DNA of 64,000 nucleotides from contig NZ_JADPIB010000001.1 of assembly GCF_015767265.1 (NCBI RefSeq), positions 496,001-560,000 on the forward strand. The letters run 5' to 3'. Below, piece after piece: positions 18,024 through 27,022 of this stretch. The DNA comes from Aureivirga marina (GTDB taxonomy: Bacteria > Bacteroidota > Bacteroidia > Flavobacteriales > Flavobacteriaceae). Both the position numbers and the translations under genes were made by a program. Within the stretch, counting starts at the first letter, position 1. Each line of letters starts with the position of its first letter. The notes under the pieces are model-generated. The model saw only the letters and a program-made list of their open reading frames with translations, was not told the origin of the DNA and made no database searches.

Positions 18024-19372
18024 AAAACATATTAAAATTAAACAACCCCAGCATTTTTGCGATATTGTTTTCTTTAATCGCATATATTTCTCTGGCTTAT
18101 TTTACAGTCAGAGAAGATTTTCCTCAAGTTATCGGATTATATTCTGTTGCTTTTTTAGGATTTTTAGTTTTGATGAAACAAAAACTAGATTTTAAAACTT
18201 TAGTATTGTTAGCAATTATTTTTCGATTGGTATTTTTACCTGTAATTCCGAATTTATCCAATGATTTTTATCGATTTATTTGGGATGGAAGAATGATTTA
18301 CAACGGATGGAATCCTTATTTAATTTTACCTGAAAACAATCCAGATTTAATTGTAGAAGGTTCACAACTTTATGCAGGAATGGGAAGTATGAATGGAAGT
18401 CATTTCACTTGTTATCCACCTGTAAATCAATTTGCATTTTTTATTCCTTCTATATTTTTTTCAGAGAATTTATTAGGAAGTACAATTGTGATGCGAATTT
18501 TAATAATTCTTGCTGATCTTGGAACTTTATATTTTGGTAAAAAACTTTTAGAACATTTTAATCTTTCTCCAAAAAGTATTTTTCTATATATTTTAAATCC
18601 TTTTCTAATTATAGAAATGACAGGAAATTTACATTTTGAAGGTGTTATGCTGTTCCTTTTAGTTTGGTCTCTTTATTTATTATTCAAAAACAAATGGCAA
18701 CTTTCTGCGGTGGTTTTCGCGTTGTCTGTTTCTGTAAAATTGATTCCACTTTTATTTTTACCACTATTTTTTAGAAAATTAAAATTCAAAAAAAGTTTCT
18801 TTTTCTATTGTATTGTTGGATTGACAAGTGTTGTACTTTTTCTTCCATTTGTTAGTACAGAATTGTATGATAATTTTATGAAAAGTATTCATTTGTATTT
18901 CCAGAATTTCGAATTTAACGCGAGTATTTATTATATCATTCGAGAAATTGGTTATCATCAAGTTGGATATAATATTATTCAAACTGTAGGGAAAATTACG
19001 CCTTTTATCATTCTTACCATTGTTCTTTTATTGACATTTATAAGAAAAAACGAAAAACACATTATTCTTTTTCAATCAATGGTAATTGCAGTCTGTAGTT
19101 ACTATTTTATCGGATCTGTAATTCATCCTTGGTATATTGCAGTTCCACTAGTTTTAAGTGTTTTCACAAATTATAAATTTCCATTAGTTTGGAGTTTCTT
19201 GATTATGTTGAGTTACATTGCTTATTCCAATAATGTATATCAAGAAAATTATTGGCTAATCGGATTTGAATATACAATTGTTTATGGATTGTTTATTTAT
19301 GAAGTGATTCTGAATAAGAAAATTACTTGGTTTTCTTTTGAAGAAGGAAATTCGAAGCTTAGTATCAAATAA
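18020..19372 (+). CDS. Polytopic membrane mannosyltransferase-like protein
   Basis: 450 residues, hydrophobic over most of the length with about eleven to thirteen predicted helices. The first large loop carries NDFYRFIWDGRMIYNGWNPY, the acidic motif typical of GT-C fold transferases that use lipid-linked donors (DUF2029/GT87-like and related bacterial mannosyltransferases). It overlaps the preceding gene by four bases and ends the operon before the terminator at 19401. It likely uses the lipid-linked sugar made by the gene at 15861; the acceptor is unknown. Confidence 0.8.
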   Translation: MKNILKLNNPSIFAILFSLIAYISLAYFTVREDFPQVIGLYSVAFLGFLVLMKQKLDFKTLVLLAIIFRLVFLPVIPNLSNDFYRFIWDGRMIYNGWNPYLILPENNPDLIVEGSQLYAGMGSMNGSHFTCYPPVNQFAFFIPSIFFSENLLGSTIVMRILIILADLGTLYFGKKLLEHFNLSPKSIFLYILNPFLIIEMTGNLHFEGVMLFLLVWSLYLLFKNKWQLSAVVFALSVSVKLIPLLFLPLFFRKLKFKKSFFFYCIVGLTSVVLFLPFVSTELYDNFMKSIHLYFQNFEFNASIYYIIREIGYHQVGYNIIQTVGKITPFIILTIVLLLTFIRKNEKHIILFQSMVIAVCSYYFIGSVIHPWYIAVPLVLSVFTNYKFPLVWSFLIMLSYIAYSNNVYQENYWLIGFEYTIVYGLFIYEVILNKKITWFSFEEGNSKLSIK

Positions 19373-19400
19373 AATTAGGTTTAAAAATAAATTAATAAGA

Positions 19401-19430
19401 AACAGCAGTTATTTAATTGCTGTTTTTTTA
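19401..19430 (+). terminator. Terminator of the glycosyltransferase operon
   Basis: Stem AACAGCA / TGCTGTT around a 10-base loop, followed by a T run, 28 bases past the stop. Confidence 0.88.
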
Positions 19431-19562
19431 TTTAAACTTTTTTAAATGTTTTTTTACTATTTGTAGAAACAAATCTTTTGTTTTAATTTTAAGTGAATGT
19501 ATAAAAAATTATGATTGATAAAAACTATTATAATTTAAAAAACACTAAAAATCTTCTATAAT

Positions 19563-20207
19563 TTGCTCTATTTATCTTTTCTATTAACCAAAGAAAGTCT
19601 TTCCATAATTGCAGTTCTTGTGTTGATTTTGGGAAATTATGGTTATATCTACGGTATCATTAAAAAGCAAATAAAACCTCATATTTTCACATGGATTATT
19701 TGGACAATCCAAACTTATATCGCAGCTGCTGGACAATGGAAAGGTGGAGCTTATTGGGGAGCTGTTCCAACTTTTATGAATGGAACATTGTGTCTTGTAA
19801 TCGCAATTCTTTGTATTTCTAATGGTGAGAAAAAAATCACCAAATCAGATTGGTTTCTTTTCATTGGGTCGATCAGAGCAATTCCTGCTTGGATGCTAAC
19901 AAAAACACCTTTTCTCTCAGAACTTATTGTAAGTGTTGTCAATTTAGTTGCATATATTCCTACGATGAGAAAATCTTGGAACAAACCTTTAGAAGAAGGA
20001 TTAACCGTTTATACTTGGTCAAATGTAACCCAAATCTTATCTCTTTTTGCTTTAAGAAATTATACTTTGACAACAATTATGTATCCTATTTCTTGTATTA
20101 TAGCAAATGGAACAACAACTGTTTATTTATTAATTCGAAGAAAAAAACTACACAATGTTTATTTTATTTCTGCAATGAATAAAGAGAAATCAACGATTGT
20201 TTCTTAA
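19563..20207 (+). CDS. Integral membrane protein of unknown function
   Basis: 214 residues with about six to seven hydrophobic helices. Segments such as IKPHIFTWIIWTIQTYIA and a second half with PTMRKSWNKPLEEGLTVYTWS hint at a two-fold internal similarity resembling PQ-loop/SemiSWEET-type transporters, but I cannot confirm the family. The frame opens with TTG at 19563; the first ATG inside it is about 70 codons later, so the start is uncertain. The gene stands alone between two terminators. Confidence 0.6.
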   Translation: MLYLSFLLTKESLSIIAVLVLILGNYGYIYGIIKKQIKPHIFTWIIWTIQTYIAAAGQWKGGAYWGAVPTFMNGTLCLVIAILCISNGEKKITKSDWFLFIGSIRAIPAWMLTKTPFLSELIVSVVNLVAYIPTMRKSWNKPLEEGLTVYTWSNVTQILSLFALRNYTLTTIMYPISCIIANGTTTVYLLIRRKKLHNVYFISAMNKEKSTIVS

Positions 20208-20359
20208 TTTATTCTCAGAAAAATTACAATAAAATCTTCTCTTTTAAATAATATTCTTAAGCAAAATCATTAAAAAGCTTAAAAGAACAATTAATTATTC
20301 ACTTTCACAAAAAAACACAAACCTATAAATATCAATAATTTATATTTTTCCTATTTTTT

Positions 20360-20397
20360 AAAAAGGTTCGAAATATGTTTTTGGAACCTTTTTTTCT
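20360..20397 (+). terminator. Terminator downstream of the membrane protein gene
   Basis: Ten-base stem AAAAAGGTTC / GAACCTTTTT with a 14-base loop and a T run. It is about 150 bases past the stop, so an untranslated 3' region precedes it. Confidence 0.7.
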
Positions 20398-20499
20398 CAA
20401 AAAAATTAATCGGAATCATAGTTTTGCATTTTTTAAATTTATTTTCCAAAAGGATTCCTAAAATTCTTAATTATCTTAGCTTAAACTTTAAAGTATTTT

Positions 20500-21534
20500 A
20501 TGTTACAAACAATCCAAATTATAGCCATTCTTCAAGGTTTATTCTTATTATTAATTTTAATAAGACAAAAAAAAGAATTCAAACCTGTAAATTTTTGGCT
20601 TTTAATTGGACTTATAATTTCCATTATAGGTTATTCGATTGGCGATGATGATTACAATCTTTTTGTGAAAGATGCGCATTGGTTTTTCTTTTATGATTTG
20701 CTTTTTATCACTTTTTTCTTCTTGTTCATAAAATACCAATATTCCGATAAAAAAACCTTTGACAAAAAAGATCTTGTTTATTTTATACCTTATTTAATCT
20801 TTGCAATTTTTGAAATTTTTGAAAATATCTTTTTTGAAGAAAATGCAATTACTACAATTTTCCTTCGAATTCCAATAATGATTGCAATTTCCTATTATTT
20901 ATTCAACACTATATATATAACGTATAAAAAAGCAGAGAAAAAATGGGTTTTATACTTTTTGATTCCTTATACTTTTATTTTTTTAGTTGAAAAAATCGCA
21001 GACATTGTTTACCAACAACATGATAGTATTCCTTTTATCGAAAGTTATGGAATCATCGGTTTATCTGTTCTTTTATTTTATATTATTATTTTTAATTTCA
21101 TCACTCATCCTAAATCGATTTTACCAAAACCAAAAATGGAGAAATATAAAAGTTCTAACTTAAAAAAAGATACTATTGAATTACAAAAGCAACGAATTTT
21201 AGATCTTTTTGAAAAGGAAAAAATTTTTAAAAACAAGGAAATTAAAGTAAATGATGTTGCAAAACAATTGGGAATTTCTAGACAACAATTATCGGAAATT
21301 TTAAATCTTCATCTTGGTGGAAATTTTCAAGATCTTCTGAATAAATATCGTGTGGAAGAATTTATAAATGCTTTGCAAGATGAAAAATTTAAAAATTATA
21401 CTTTATTAGGAATTGCTTTTGAAGTTGGATTTAGCTCAAAAACTTCTTTTTACACTTGTTTTAAGAAAGAAAAAGGAATGACTCCAAATGCTTTTAAAAA
21501 GAATCTAGAAAAAAAAGACGAAAATTTTCAATGA
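20500..21534 (+). CDS. Membrane-anchored AraC-family regulator
   Basis: 344 residues. The first two thirds hold about seven membrane helices in short alternating segments (e.g. FWLLIGLIISIIGYSIG, FFFYDLLFITFFFLFI). The last 100 residues form an AraC-type double helix-turn-helix: VNDVAKQLGISRQQLSEILN and the second unit LLGIAFEVGFSSKTSFYTCFKKEKGMTPNAF. This combination of a 7TM sensor with an AraC DNA-binding domain is common in Bacteroidetes and implies membrane signal reception coupled to transcription. Target genes are unknown; the downstream glycosyltransferase operon, 120 bases away, is one candidate. Confidence 0.88.
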   Translation: MLQTIQIIAILQGLFLLLILIRQKKEFKPVNFWLLIGLIISIIGYSIGDDDYNLFVKDAHWFFFYDLLFITFFFLFIKYQYSDKKTFDKKDLVYFIPYLIFAIFEIFENIFFEENAITTIFLRIPIMIAISYYLFNTIYITYKKAEKKWVLYFLIPYTFIFLVEKIADIVYQQHDSIPFIESYGIIGLSVLLFYIIIFNFITHPKSILPKPKMEKYKSSNLKKDTIELQKQRILDLFEKEKIFKNKEIKVNDVAKQLGISRQQLSEILNLHLGGNFQDLLNKYRVEEFINALQDEKFKNYTLLGIAFEVGFSSKTSFYTCFKKEKGMTPNAFKKNLEKKDENFQ

Positions 21535-21553
21535 TTTAATTAATACGTTTTTA

Positions 21554-21586
21554 AATAAGTTCGACATCTGTTTCTAGAACTTATTC
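21554..21586. repeat. Inverted repeat between the AraC gene and the glycosyltransferase operon
   Basis: Arms AATAAGTTC / GAACTTATT with a 15-base spacer, 20 bases after the regulator stop. No T tract follows, so it may be a weak terminator or an operator-like site. Confidence 0.4.
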
Positions 21587-21654
21587 AAATCGTTACACAT
21601 GAAATTGGGTTTTAATTTTGTGGAAATTTTTTTGACAATTTTAAACCTCAAAGA

Positions 21655-22437
21655 ATGCAATTTAATCATGAATTAATAATCGTAATCCCATGCTTTAACG
21701 AGGAAAATAGACTTCAAGTAGCAATATTTGAAAAATATTTATCTCTGGATTTAAGCAGATTTATTTGTTTTGTAAATGATGGATCTTCTGACAATACAAA
21801 AGAAGTTTTAGAATCTATAGAACAAAAATTTCCAAATCAAGTTGAAGTTTTAAACTTAAAAGAAAATAGAGGAAAAGCTTTTGCTGTAAGAGCAGGAATT
21901 TTACTTTGCTTAAAATGTTTTGAGTTTCGAAACATCGCTTATCTTGATGCAGATTTATCAACTTCCTTGGAAGAATGCTATGAAATTCATCAAAGATTAA
22001 ATGAAAACTATTCTTTCGCTTTTGGCTCTCGAATTGCAAAATTAGACACTACAATTGACAGAAAATTTTATCGATTTTTTATTGGAAGAATAATTGCAAC
22101 TCTTATTTCTTTACAACTTAAAGTCAAAGTTTATGACACACAATGTGGTTGTAAAGTTTTCTCTAAAGAAATTGCAGGCAATATTTTTCACGAAAAGTTT
22201 ATCTCAAAATGGCTTTTTGATGTGGAAATTTTTCATCGATTAATTCATTCTTTCGGACAGGAAGAAGTAAAAAATAATTGCTTGGAAATTCCTCTAAAAA
22301 ACTGGATCGACACAGATGATTCGAAAGTAAAATTCTCCTATTTCTTTAAACTTTGGTTTGATTTACTTCGAATTAAAAATAAATATAAAACGACGGGTAG
22401 AACCAATAAAAAAGCTCTAGAAAATGCGTTATCTTAA
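21655..22437 (+). CDS. Polyprenyl-phosphate glycosyltransferase, family 2
   Basis: 260 residues of the dolichyl-phosphate beta-glucosyltransferase type. Motifs: IPCFNEENRL, VNDGSSDNT, NRGKAFAVRAG, YLDADLSTS (DxD), CGCKVFSKEIA. No clear membrane helix. It overlaps the following ArnT-like gene by 14 bases. The likely role is to build a lipid-phosphate sugar that the ArnT-like enzyme transfers. Donor sugar unknown. Confidence 0.88.
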   Translation: MQFNHELIIVIPCFNEENRLQVAIFEKYLSLDLSRFICFVNDGSSDNTKEVLESIEQKFPNQVEVLNLKENRGKAFAVRAGILLCLKCFEFRNIAYLDADLSTSLEECYEIHQRLNENYSFAFGSRIAKLDTTIDRKFYRFFIGRIIATLISLQLKVKVYDTQCGCKVFSKEIAGNIFHEKFISKWLFDVEIFHRLIHSFGQEEVKNNCLEIPLKNWIDTDDSKVKFSYFFKLWFDLLRIKNKYKTTGRTNKKALENALS

Positions 22438-23821
22438 AACTAAAAATGCAATTCCACTTCTTGTATTAAGTATCCTTTTTCTTCGAGCTTTTTTAAATGC
22501 TGTGATTCCTTTTATGGATAAAACAGAAGCTCGTTATGCTGAAATTGCTAGGATAATGGCAGAAACAAATGAATGGATCATACCGCAAATAGATTATGGA
22601 GTTCCTTTTTGGGCAAAACCTCCACTTTCTACGTGGCTTTCTGCAATAAGTATTTCTTTATTTGGAGCTAGCGAATTCTTTGTTCGATTTCCGTCTTTAT
22701 TAGTATCAATAATCATCATTTATTTGGTTGGCAAATATGCAAAAAGAGAAAATCTTTCCTTCTTTTTACCTGGATTGATTTTGCTGACAATCCCTGAATT
22801 TGTACTTCATACGGGTGTGGTTTCTACGGATGTCAGTCTTTCTTTTTGTATTATTCTAGTGATGTTATCTTTCTGGGAAACTCTTCGAGAGAATTCTAAA
22901 AAATACTGGAAATACTTGTTTTTTGTTGGATTAGGTTTTGGACTTTTAGCAAAAGGACCGATAGTTTTTATCCTGACTTTTCCTCCTCTTTTTCTTTGGA
23001 CAATTCTCTTTAAAAAACACATAATCGTCTGGAAAAAATTCCCATGGATAATCGGAATATTCATCGTGGGGTTTGTCTCGATTCCGTGGTATATTTTAGC
23101 TGAAAAGGAATCAGAAGGTTTTATTAATTATTTTATTGTTGGTGAGCACTTCAAACGTTTTTTTGATGCATCTTGGAGTGGAGATAAGTATGGATTTCCT
23201 AAAATTCAACCTTTAGGAATTGTTTGGGTTTTCCTACTTCTCTTCACAATTCCTTGGTGTTTCTCTCTTCTTGATAAATTATGGAAACAAAAAAAACAAT
23301 TAATAAAAAATCCTTGGATAAGTTTTCTTTTTTTATGGTTCATATGGACACCAATTTTCTTTACTGTTTCAAAAAGTCTAATTCATCCATATATTTTACC
23401 AGTAATGGTTCCATTTGCTTTATTAATTACACATTGGTGGAGCACTATAAAATTTAAAGAAACACAACTTATTATTGGATTTCTGATTCCATTTTTAGCG
23501 ATTATCGTTTTCATTTATAGTAAATCGACAAATCAATTTGAATTCTACATTAAATCTGATAAATATTTATTGGAAAATAATTCTAAAGAAACTCCCCTTT
23601 TCTATTTAAATGATAAAACTTATTCCAGTCAATTTTATAGTCAAGGAAAAATTAAGCAAATCAGTTTTAAAGATGTTCAGAAAAAAATAAAAACAAAAGA
23701 ATCTTTTCAAGCAATTATCGAACATAAAGATACTTTGAAATTAGAACCAAATCTATTTTCAAAATTAGAATTAAAATCAACTAACAAAAACAAAGGCTTT
23801 TATACCTTCAATCATAAATAA
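22424..23821 (+). CDS. ArnT-like GT-C glycosyltransferase
   Basis: 465 residues with about ten or more membrane helices. The first periplasmic loop carries MDKTEARYAEIARIM, then GVPFWAKPPLSTWLSA, the signature of ArnT/PMT-superfamily enzymes that move a sugar from undecaprenyl phosphate to an acceptor such as lipid A or protein. The C-terminal about 90 residues form a soluble domain. Overlaps the upstream lipid-phosphate glycosyltransferase by 14 bases, and the YceI gene starts two bases after its stop. Acceptor not known. Confidence 0.87.
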   Translation: MRYLKTKNAIPLLVLSILFLRAFLNAVIPFMDKTEARYAEIARIMAETNEWIIPQIDYGVPFWAKPPLSTWLSAISISLFGASEFFVRFPSLLVSIIIIYLVGKYAKRENLSFFLPGLILLTIPEFVLHTGVVSTDVSLSFCIILVMLSFWETLRENSKKYWKYLFFVGLGFGLLAKGPIVFILTFPPLFLWTILFKKHIIVWKKFPWIIGIFIVGFVSIPWYILAEKESEGFINYFIVGEHFKRFFDASWSGDKYGFPKIQPLGIVWVFLLLFTIPWCFSLLDKLWKQKKQLIKNPWISFLFLWFIWTPIFFTVSKSLIHPYILPVMVPFALLITHWWSTIKFKETQLIIGFLIPFLAIIVFIYSKSTNQFEFYIKSDKYLLENNSKETPLFYLNDKTYSSQFYSQGKIKQISFKDVQKKIKTKESFQAIIEHKDTLKLEPNLFSKLELKSTNKNKGFYTFNHK

Positions 23822-23823
23822 TC

Positions 23824-24465
23824 ATGAAAAAAACAATTTTATTTAGCATTTTAAGTGTTTTATTTTTTGCTTCCTGCAATGAAAAACCAAAACAAACAAC
23901 AGCCGTTAAAGTTCAAGAACAAGTAAATGAAACTCCAAAAATCATAAATGGAGTTTATAAAGTAAATACTGAAAAATCGGTTTTAAATTGGGAAGCAAAA
24001 CAAATCTCTGGTGGACATACTGGAATTTTCCCTGTGGCAAAAGGTTTATTAGAAGTAAATAATGAAAATGTAATCAAAGGAAGTTTTGAATTTGATATCA
24101 AGAAATTGGAAGTAACAGATATTCCAAAAGATGATCATGATTATGAGGAAATTTATAATCATTTGATAGATCCTGATTTTTTTGAAGCAGACAAATTTCC
24201 AAAAGCAAACTTTCATATTACAGATTTCTCAAATGGCATGATTACTGGAAAATTGGTGATGCGAGGAATTGAAAACGAAATTTCTTTTCCAGCAAAAATT
24301 AAAAAAGACAATGCGCAACTTATTTTAAAATCTGAAGAATTTTATATCGATAGAACTTTATGGAAAATTGGTCCAAAATCTGAAAAATTATTTAGTTTGA
24401 CAGAATTAATGGATAGTACAATTAAGGATAAAGTAAAAATTCAGTTTCAAGTTTATTTGATTTAG
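23824..24465 (+). CDS. YceI-family lipoprotein
   Basis: 213 residues. Lipoprotein signal with lipobox FFASC (C18), then a Thr/Pro-rich spacer and a YceI domain from about residue 42 (VYKVNTEKSVLNWEAKQISGGHTG, IKGSFEFDIKKLEVTDI, HLIDPDFFEADKFPKANFHITDF). YceI proteins form a lipocalin-like barrel that binds polyisoprenoid molecules. That fits a position two bases after a lipid-linked-sugar glycosyltransferase: it may handle the isoprenoid carrier in the periplasm. This link is inference. Confidence 0.92.
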   Translation: MKKTILFSILSVLFFASCNEKPKQTTAVKVQEQVNETPKIINGVYKVNTEKSVLNWEAKQISGGHTGIFPVAKGLLEVNNENVIKGSFEFDIKKLEVTDIPKDDHDYEEIYNHLIDPDFFEADKFPKANFHITDFSNGMITGKLVMRGIENEISFPAKIKKDNAQLILKSEEFYIDRTLWKIGPKSEKLFSLTELMDSTIKDKVKIQFQVYLI

Positions 24466-24529
24466 AAAGCTCGTATTTTTGCTTTTTTTAAGTGAAAATT
24501 GAGCTTTCATTTTAAGTTTGATTTTTTGA

Positions 24530-24553
24530 CACACTTTTTTAAGTGTGTTTTTT
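24530..24553 (+). terminator. Terminator of the 21655-24465 operon
   Basis: Seven-base stem CACACTT / AAGTGTG with a TTTT loop, followed by a run of T. Confidence 0.85.
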
Positions 24554-24606
24554 ATTTTAAAAAATCTTCTAAAATTTCGAAAGTATGTTTTAGGAGAACT
24601 TCGGCT

Positions 24607-24697
24607 TAGGGATTGCAGCGACATCCTTTTGTGGAAGTATGGAACAAAAGATATAGCGGAAAGCCCGACCCCGCATGTTATGCGGGGAAAGCTCCCA
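24607..24697. repeat. Dispersed hairpin repeat, copy 3
   Basis: Same order of blocks as copy 2: TTAGGGATTGCAGCGACATCC, TTTTGT/ACAAAA hairpin, AAGATATAGCGGAAAGCCCGACC, then a perfect hairpin CCCCGCAT-gtt-ATGCGGGG at 24669-24687, then GGGAAAGCTCCC. It lies between the YceI operon and galE, which converge on it. Confidence 0.75.
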
Positions 24698-24737
24698 ATT
24701 ATTTTTATAAATCAACTAAAAATTGTTCTGTTTTTTT

Positions 24738-25751
24738 TTATTTACGAATTGCTTTTTCCCAATTCCAAGCAGAAAGTAGGCAATCTTCCAAACTTAAATC
24801 TGCTTTCCAACCCAATTCTTTTTCAGCCAAAGTTGTATCTGCAAAAGCGGCAGTAATATCTCCTGCTCTTCTTTCGACAATTTTATACGCTAATTTTTGA
24901 TTGGTTACTTTTTCAAAAGCTTTTACAATTTCTAAAACAGAATTTCCAGTTCCAGTTCCAATATTGAAAACTTCAAACTTTTCTTTATTGCTGCTTTTTA
25001 TCAATCTTTCTAAAGCTTTAATATGTGCTTTTGCCAAATCAACCACATGAATATAATCACGAATTGCAGTTCCATCTTCTGTGTCATAATCATCACCAAA
25101 AACTGAAAGTTCTTCACGAATTCCAATCGCAGTTTGTGTGATATATGGAATCAAATTTTGTGGAACACCAATTGGTAATTCACCAATTTTTGCAGATGAA
25201 TGAGCTCCAATTGGATTAAAATATCGCAATGCAATTCCATTTAAATCGGAAACAGATGTTGTTTCTTTAAGAACTTCTTCACCGATTTGTTTGGTATTTC
25301 CATAAGGAGATTCAGCAATTTTCATAGGAGCTTTTTCTGTTATTGGCAATTCATCTGCTTGACCATAAACTGTACAAGAAGAACTAAAAATAAAGTGATT
25401 TACATTATTTTCTGTCATCTCTTTCAGTACATAAACCAAAGTTGAAATATTATTTTCATAATATTTTAATGGTTCTTTTACACTTTCTCCTACAGCTTTA
25501 GAAGCAGCAAAATGAATTACACCATCAATTTTTTGTGATTTAAAAAACTGTTGAACATCTTCTTTATTTCTTAAATCAATTTGATGAAATTCTGGTTTTT
25601 TTCCTGTAATTTCTGCAATTCTATCTAAGACAAAAATTTGTGAATTTGACAGATTATCAATAATCACAACTTCATATCCAGATTCTTGCAATTCTACTAC
25701 AGTATGAGAACCTATAAAACCTAACCCTCCTGTAACAAGAATTTTTTGCAT
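24738..25751 (-). CDS. galE: UDP-glucose 4-epimerase
   Basis: 337 residues, extended short-chain dehydrogenase fold. NAD-binding GGLGFIGSHT at about 8-17; catalytic Ser/Thr in SSSCTVYG; catalytic Tyr-Lys in SPYGNTKQIGEE; C-terminal GWKADLSLEDCL. It interconverts UDP-glucose and UDP-galactose for surface glycans. It starts at the base after the stop of the aminotransferase gene, so both are co-transcribed from the promoter at 26915-26944. Confidence 0.95.
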   Translation of the reverse strand: MQKILVTGGLGFIGSHTVVELQESGYEVVIIDNLSNSQIFVLDRIAEITGKKPEFHQIDLRNKEDVQQFFKSQKIDGVIHFAASKAVGESVKEPLKYYENNISTLVYVLKEMTENNVNHFIFSSSCTVYGQADELPITEKAPMKIAESPYGNTKQIGEEVLKETTSVSDLNGIALRYFNPIGAHSSAKIGELPIGVPQNLIPYITQTAIGIREELSVFGDDYDTEDGTAIRDYIHVVDLAKAHIKALERLIKSSNKEKFEVFNIGTGTGNSVLEIVKAFEKVTNQKLAYKIVERRAGDITAAFADTTLAEKELGWKADLSLEDCLLSAWNWEKAIRK

Positions 25752-26891
25752 TTATTTTGAATTGTTATTTACAAAATCGTTTATAGTTTTTGTAATAAAT
25801 GCTAATTGCTCTTCATCTAATTCTGTGTGCATTGGAAGAGAAATTACAGTTTTCACTAATTCATTTGTTACTTTAAAATCATCTTCATTATATCTTTCAT
25901 CAGCATATGCTTTTTGAGAATGAAGAGGAACTGGGTAATAAATTGCATTAGGAATTTTGTTTTCTAATAAATGTTGGTGTAAAGCATCTCTATCTACATT
26001 TTTCACTTTTAAAGTATATTGGTGGAAAACGTGTGTTGTGAAATCACTTACAACAGGAGTTTCGATGTTTTCATTTGATGCGAAAGCTTCATTATAATAA
26101 GTTGCAGCTTTTCTTCTCGCATCGCAATAACCATCTAATAAAGGAAGTTTAATTCTTAAAATTGCAGCTTGAATACTATCTAAACGTGAATTTACTCCAA
26201 CTACATCATGGTAATATCTTTTATACATTCCATGATTTACAATTCCACGAATCGTATGTGCTAAATCATCATTATTTGTAAAAATTGCTCCACCGTCACC
26301 GTAACAACCTAAGTTTTTAGAAGGGAAGAAAGAAGTTGTACCAACATCTCCAATTGTACCAGCTTTTTTTGTTTCTCCATTAGAGAAAGTATAATTTGCA
26401 CCAATTGCTTGCGCAGTATCTTCAATTACGAATAAATTATGTTCTTTCGCAACTTTTAAAATTTCTTCCATATTTGCACATTGTCCGAATAAATGAACAG
26501 GAACAATTGCTTTTGTTTTAGGAGTAATTGCTTTTTTTAATGCTTCAATATCCATGTTGAAAGTATCTTCTTCCACATCAATTAAAACAGGAGTTAAATT
26601 TAAAAGCCCAATAACTTCCACAGTTGCAGCGAAAGTAAAATCAACAGTAATTACTTCATCACCTGGTTTTAAGCCAAGTCCCATCATTGCAATTTGTAAC
26701 GCATCCGTTCCATTTGCACAAGGAATTACGTGTTTTACATCTAAATAATCTTCTAAATCTTTTTGAAATTGGTGAACCTCTGGTCCATTTATATATGCTG
26801 ACGATTCTACTACGTCAATAATTGCTTTATCTACTTGTGATTTAATATGTTCGTATTGACTTTTTAAGTCAACCATTTGAAGTTGTCTCAT
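25752..26891 (-). CDS. DegT/DnrJ/EryC1/StrS-family sugar aminotransferase
   Basis: 379 residues. PLP-dependent fold-type I enzyme acting on nucleotide keto-sugars to give amino sugars. Motifs: PCANGTDALQIAM (cofactor phosphate), PVHLFGQCANM, EDTAQAIGA (PLP ring Asp), and the Schiff-base lysine in FFPSKNLGCYGDGG; SRLDSIQAAIL is also typical. It is WecE/WbpE-like. The first gene of a two-gene operon with galE, so it serves nucleotide-sugar synthesis for surface polysaccharide. The exact sugar cannot be read. Confidence 0.93.
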   Translation of the reverse strand: MRQLQMVDLKSQYEHIKSQVDKAIIDVVESSAYINGPEVHQFQKDLEDYLDVKHVIPCANGTDALQIAMMGLGLKPGDEVITVDFTFAATVEVIGLLNLTPVLIDVEEDTFNMDIEALKKAITPKTKAIVPVHLFGQCANMEEILKVAKEHNLFVIEDTAQAIGANYTFSNGETKKAGTIGDVGTTSFFPSKNLGCYGDGGAIFTNNDDLAHTIRGIVNHGMYKRYYHDVVGVNSRLDSIQAAILRIKLPLLDGYCDARRKAATYYNEAFASNENIETPVVSDFTTHVFHQYTLKVKNVDRDALHQHLLENKIPNAIYYPVPLHSQKAYADERYNEDDFKVTNELVKTVISLPMHTELDEEQLAFITKTINDFVNNNSK

Positions 26892-26914
26892 ATCGTATTA
26901 TCTTATGAATTTCA

Positions 26915-26944
26915 CAAAAATACGAATAAATCAAATCTGTACAA
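26915..26944 (-). promoter_or_regulatory. Promoter of the aminotransferase-galE operon
   Basis: On the minus strand, TTG (26944-26942), 19 bases, then TATTTTTG (26922-26915), an exact match to the Bacteroidetes TTG-N19-TAnnTTTG pattern. The start codon is 24 bases further. Confidence 0.75.
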
Positions 26945-26999
26945 CGAATTATAAATACAATTCCATCTACAATTTTTTTTCTTTTTTTAGTGTAAAAAA

Positions 27000-27022
27000 A
27001 AGAGGCTGAAAAATTCAGCCTC
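27000..27022 (-). terminator. Orphan terminator-like hairpin
   Basis: Perfect 9-base stem GAGGCTGAA / TTCAGCCTC with a 3-base loop; on the minus strand eight T follow. No annotated leftward gene lies to its right, so it is unclear which transcript it ends. A promoter-like sequence overlaps its right edge (27022-27052). Confidence 0.6.

Noticed and set aside
24545-24900. Overlapping plus-strand frames of about 95-103 codons
   Set aside because: They arise from the hairpin repeat at 24607-24697 and the antisense of galE.
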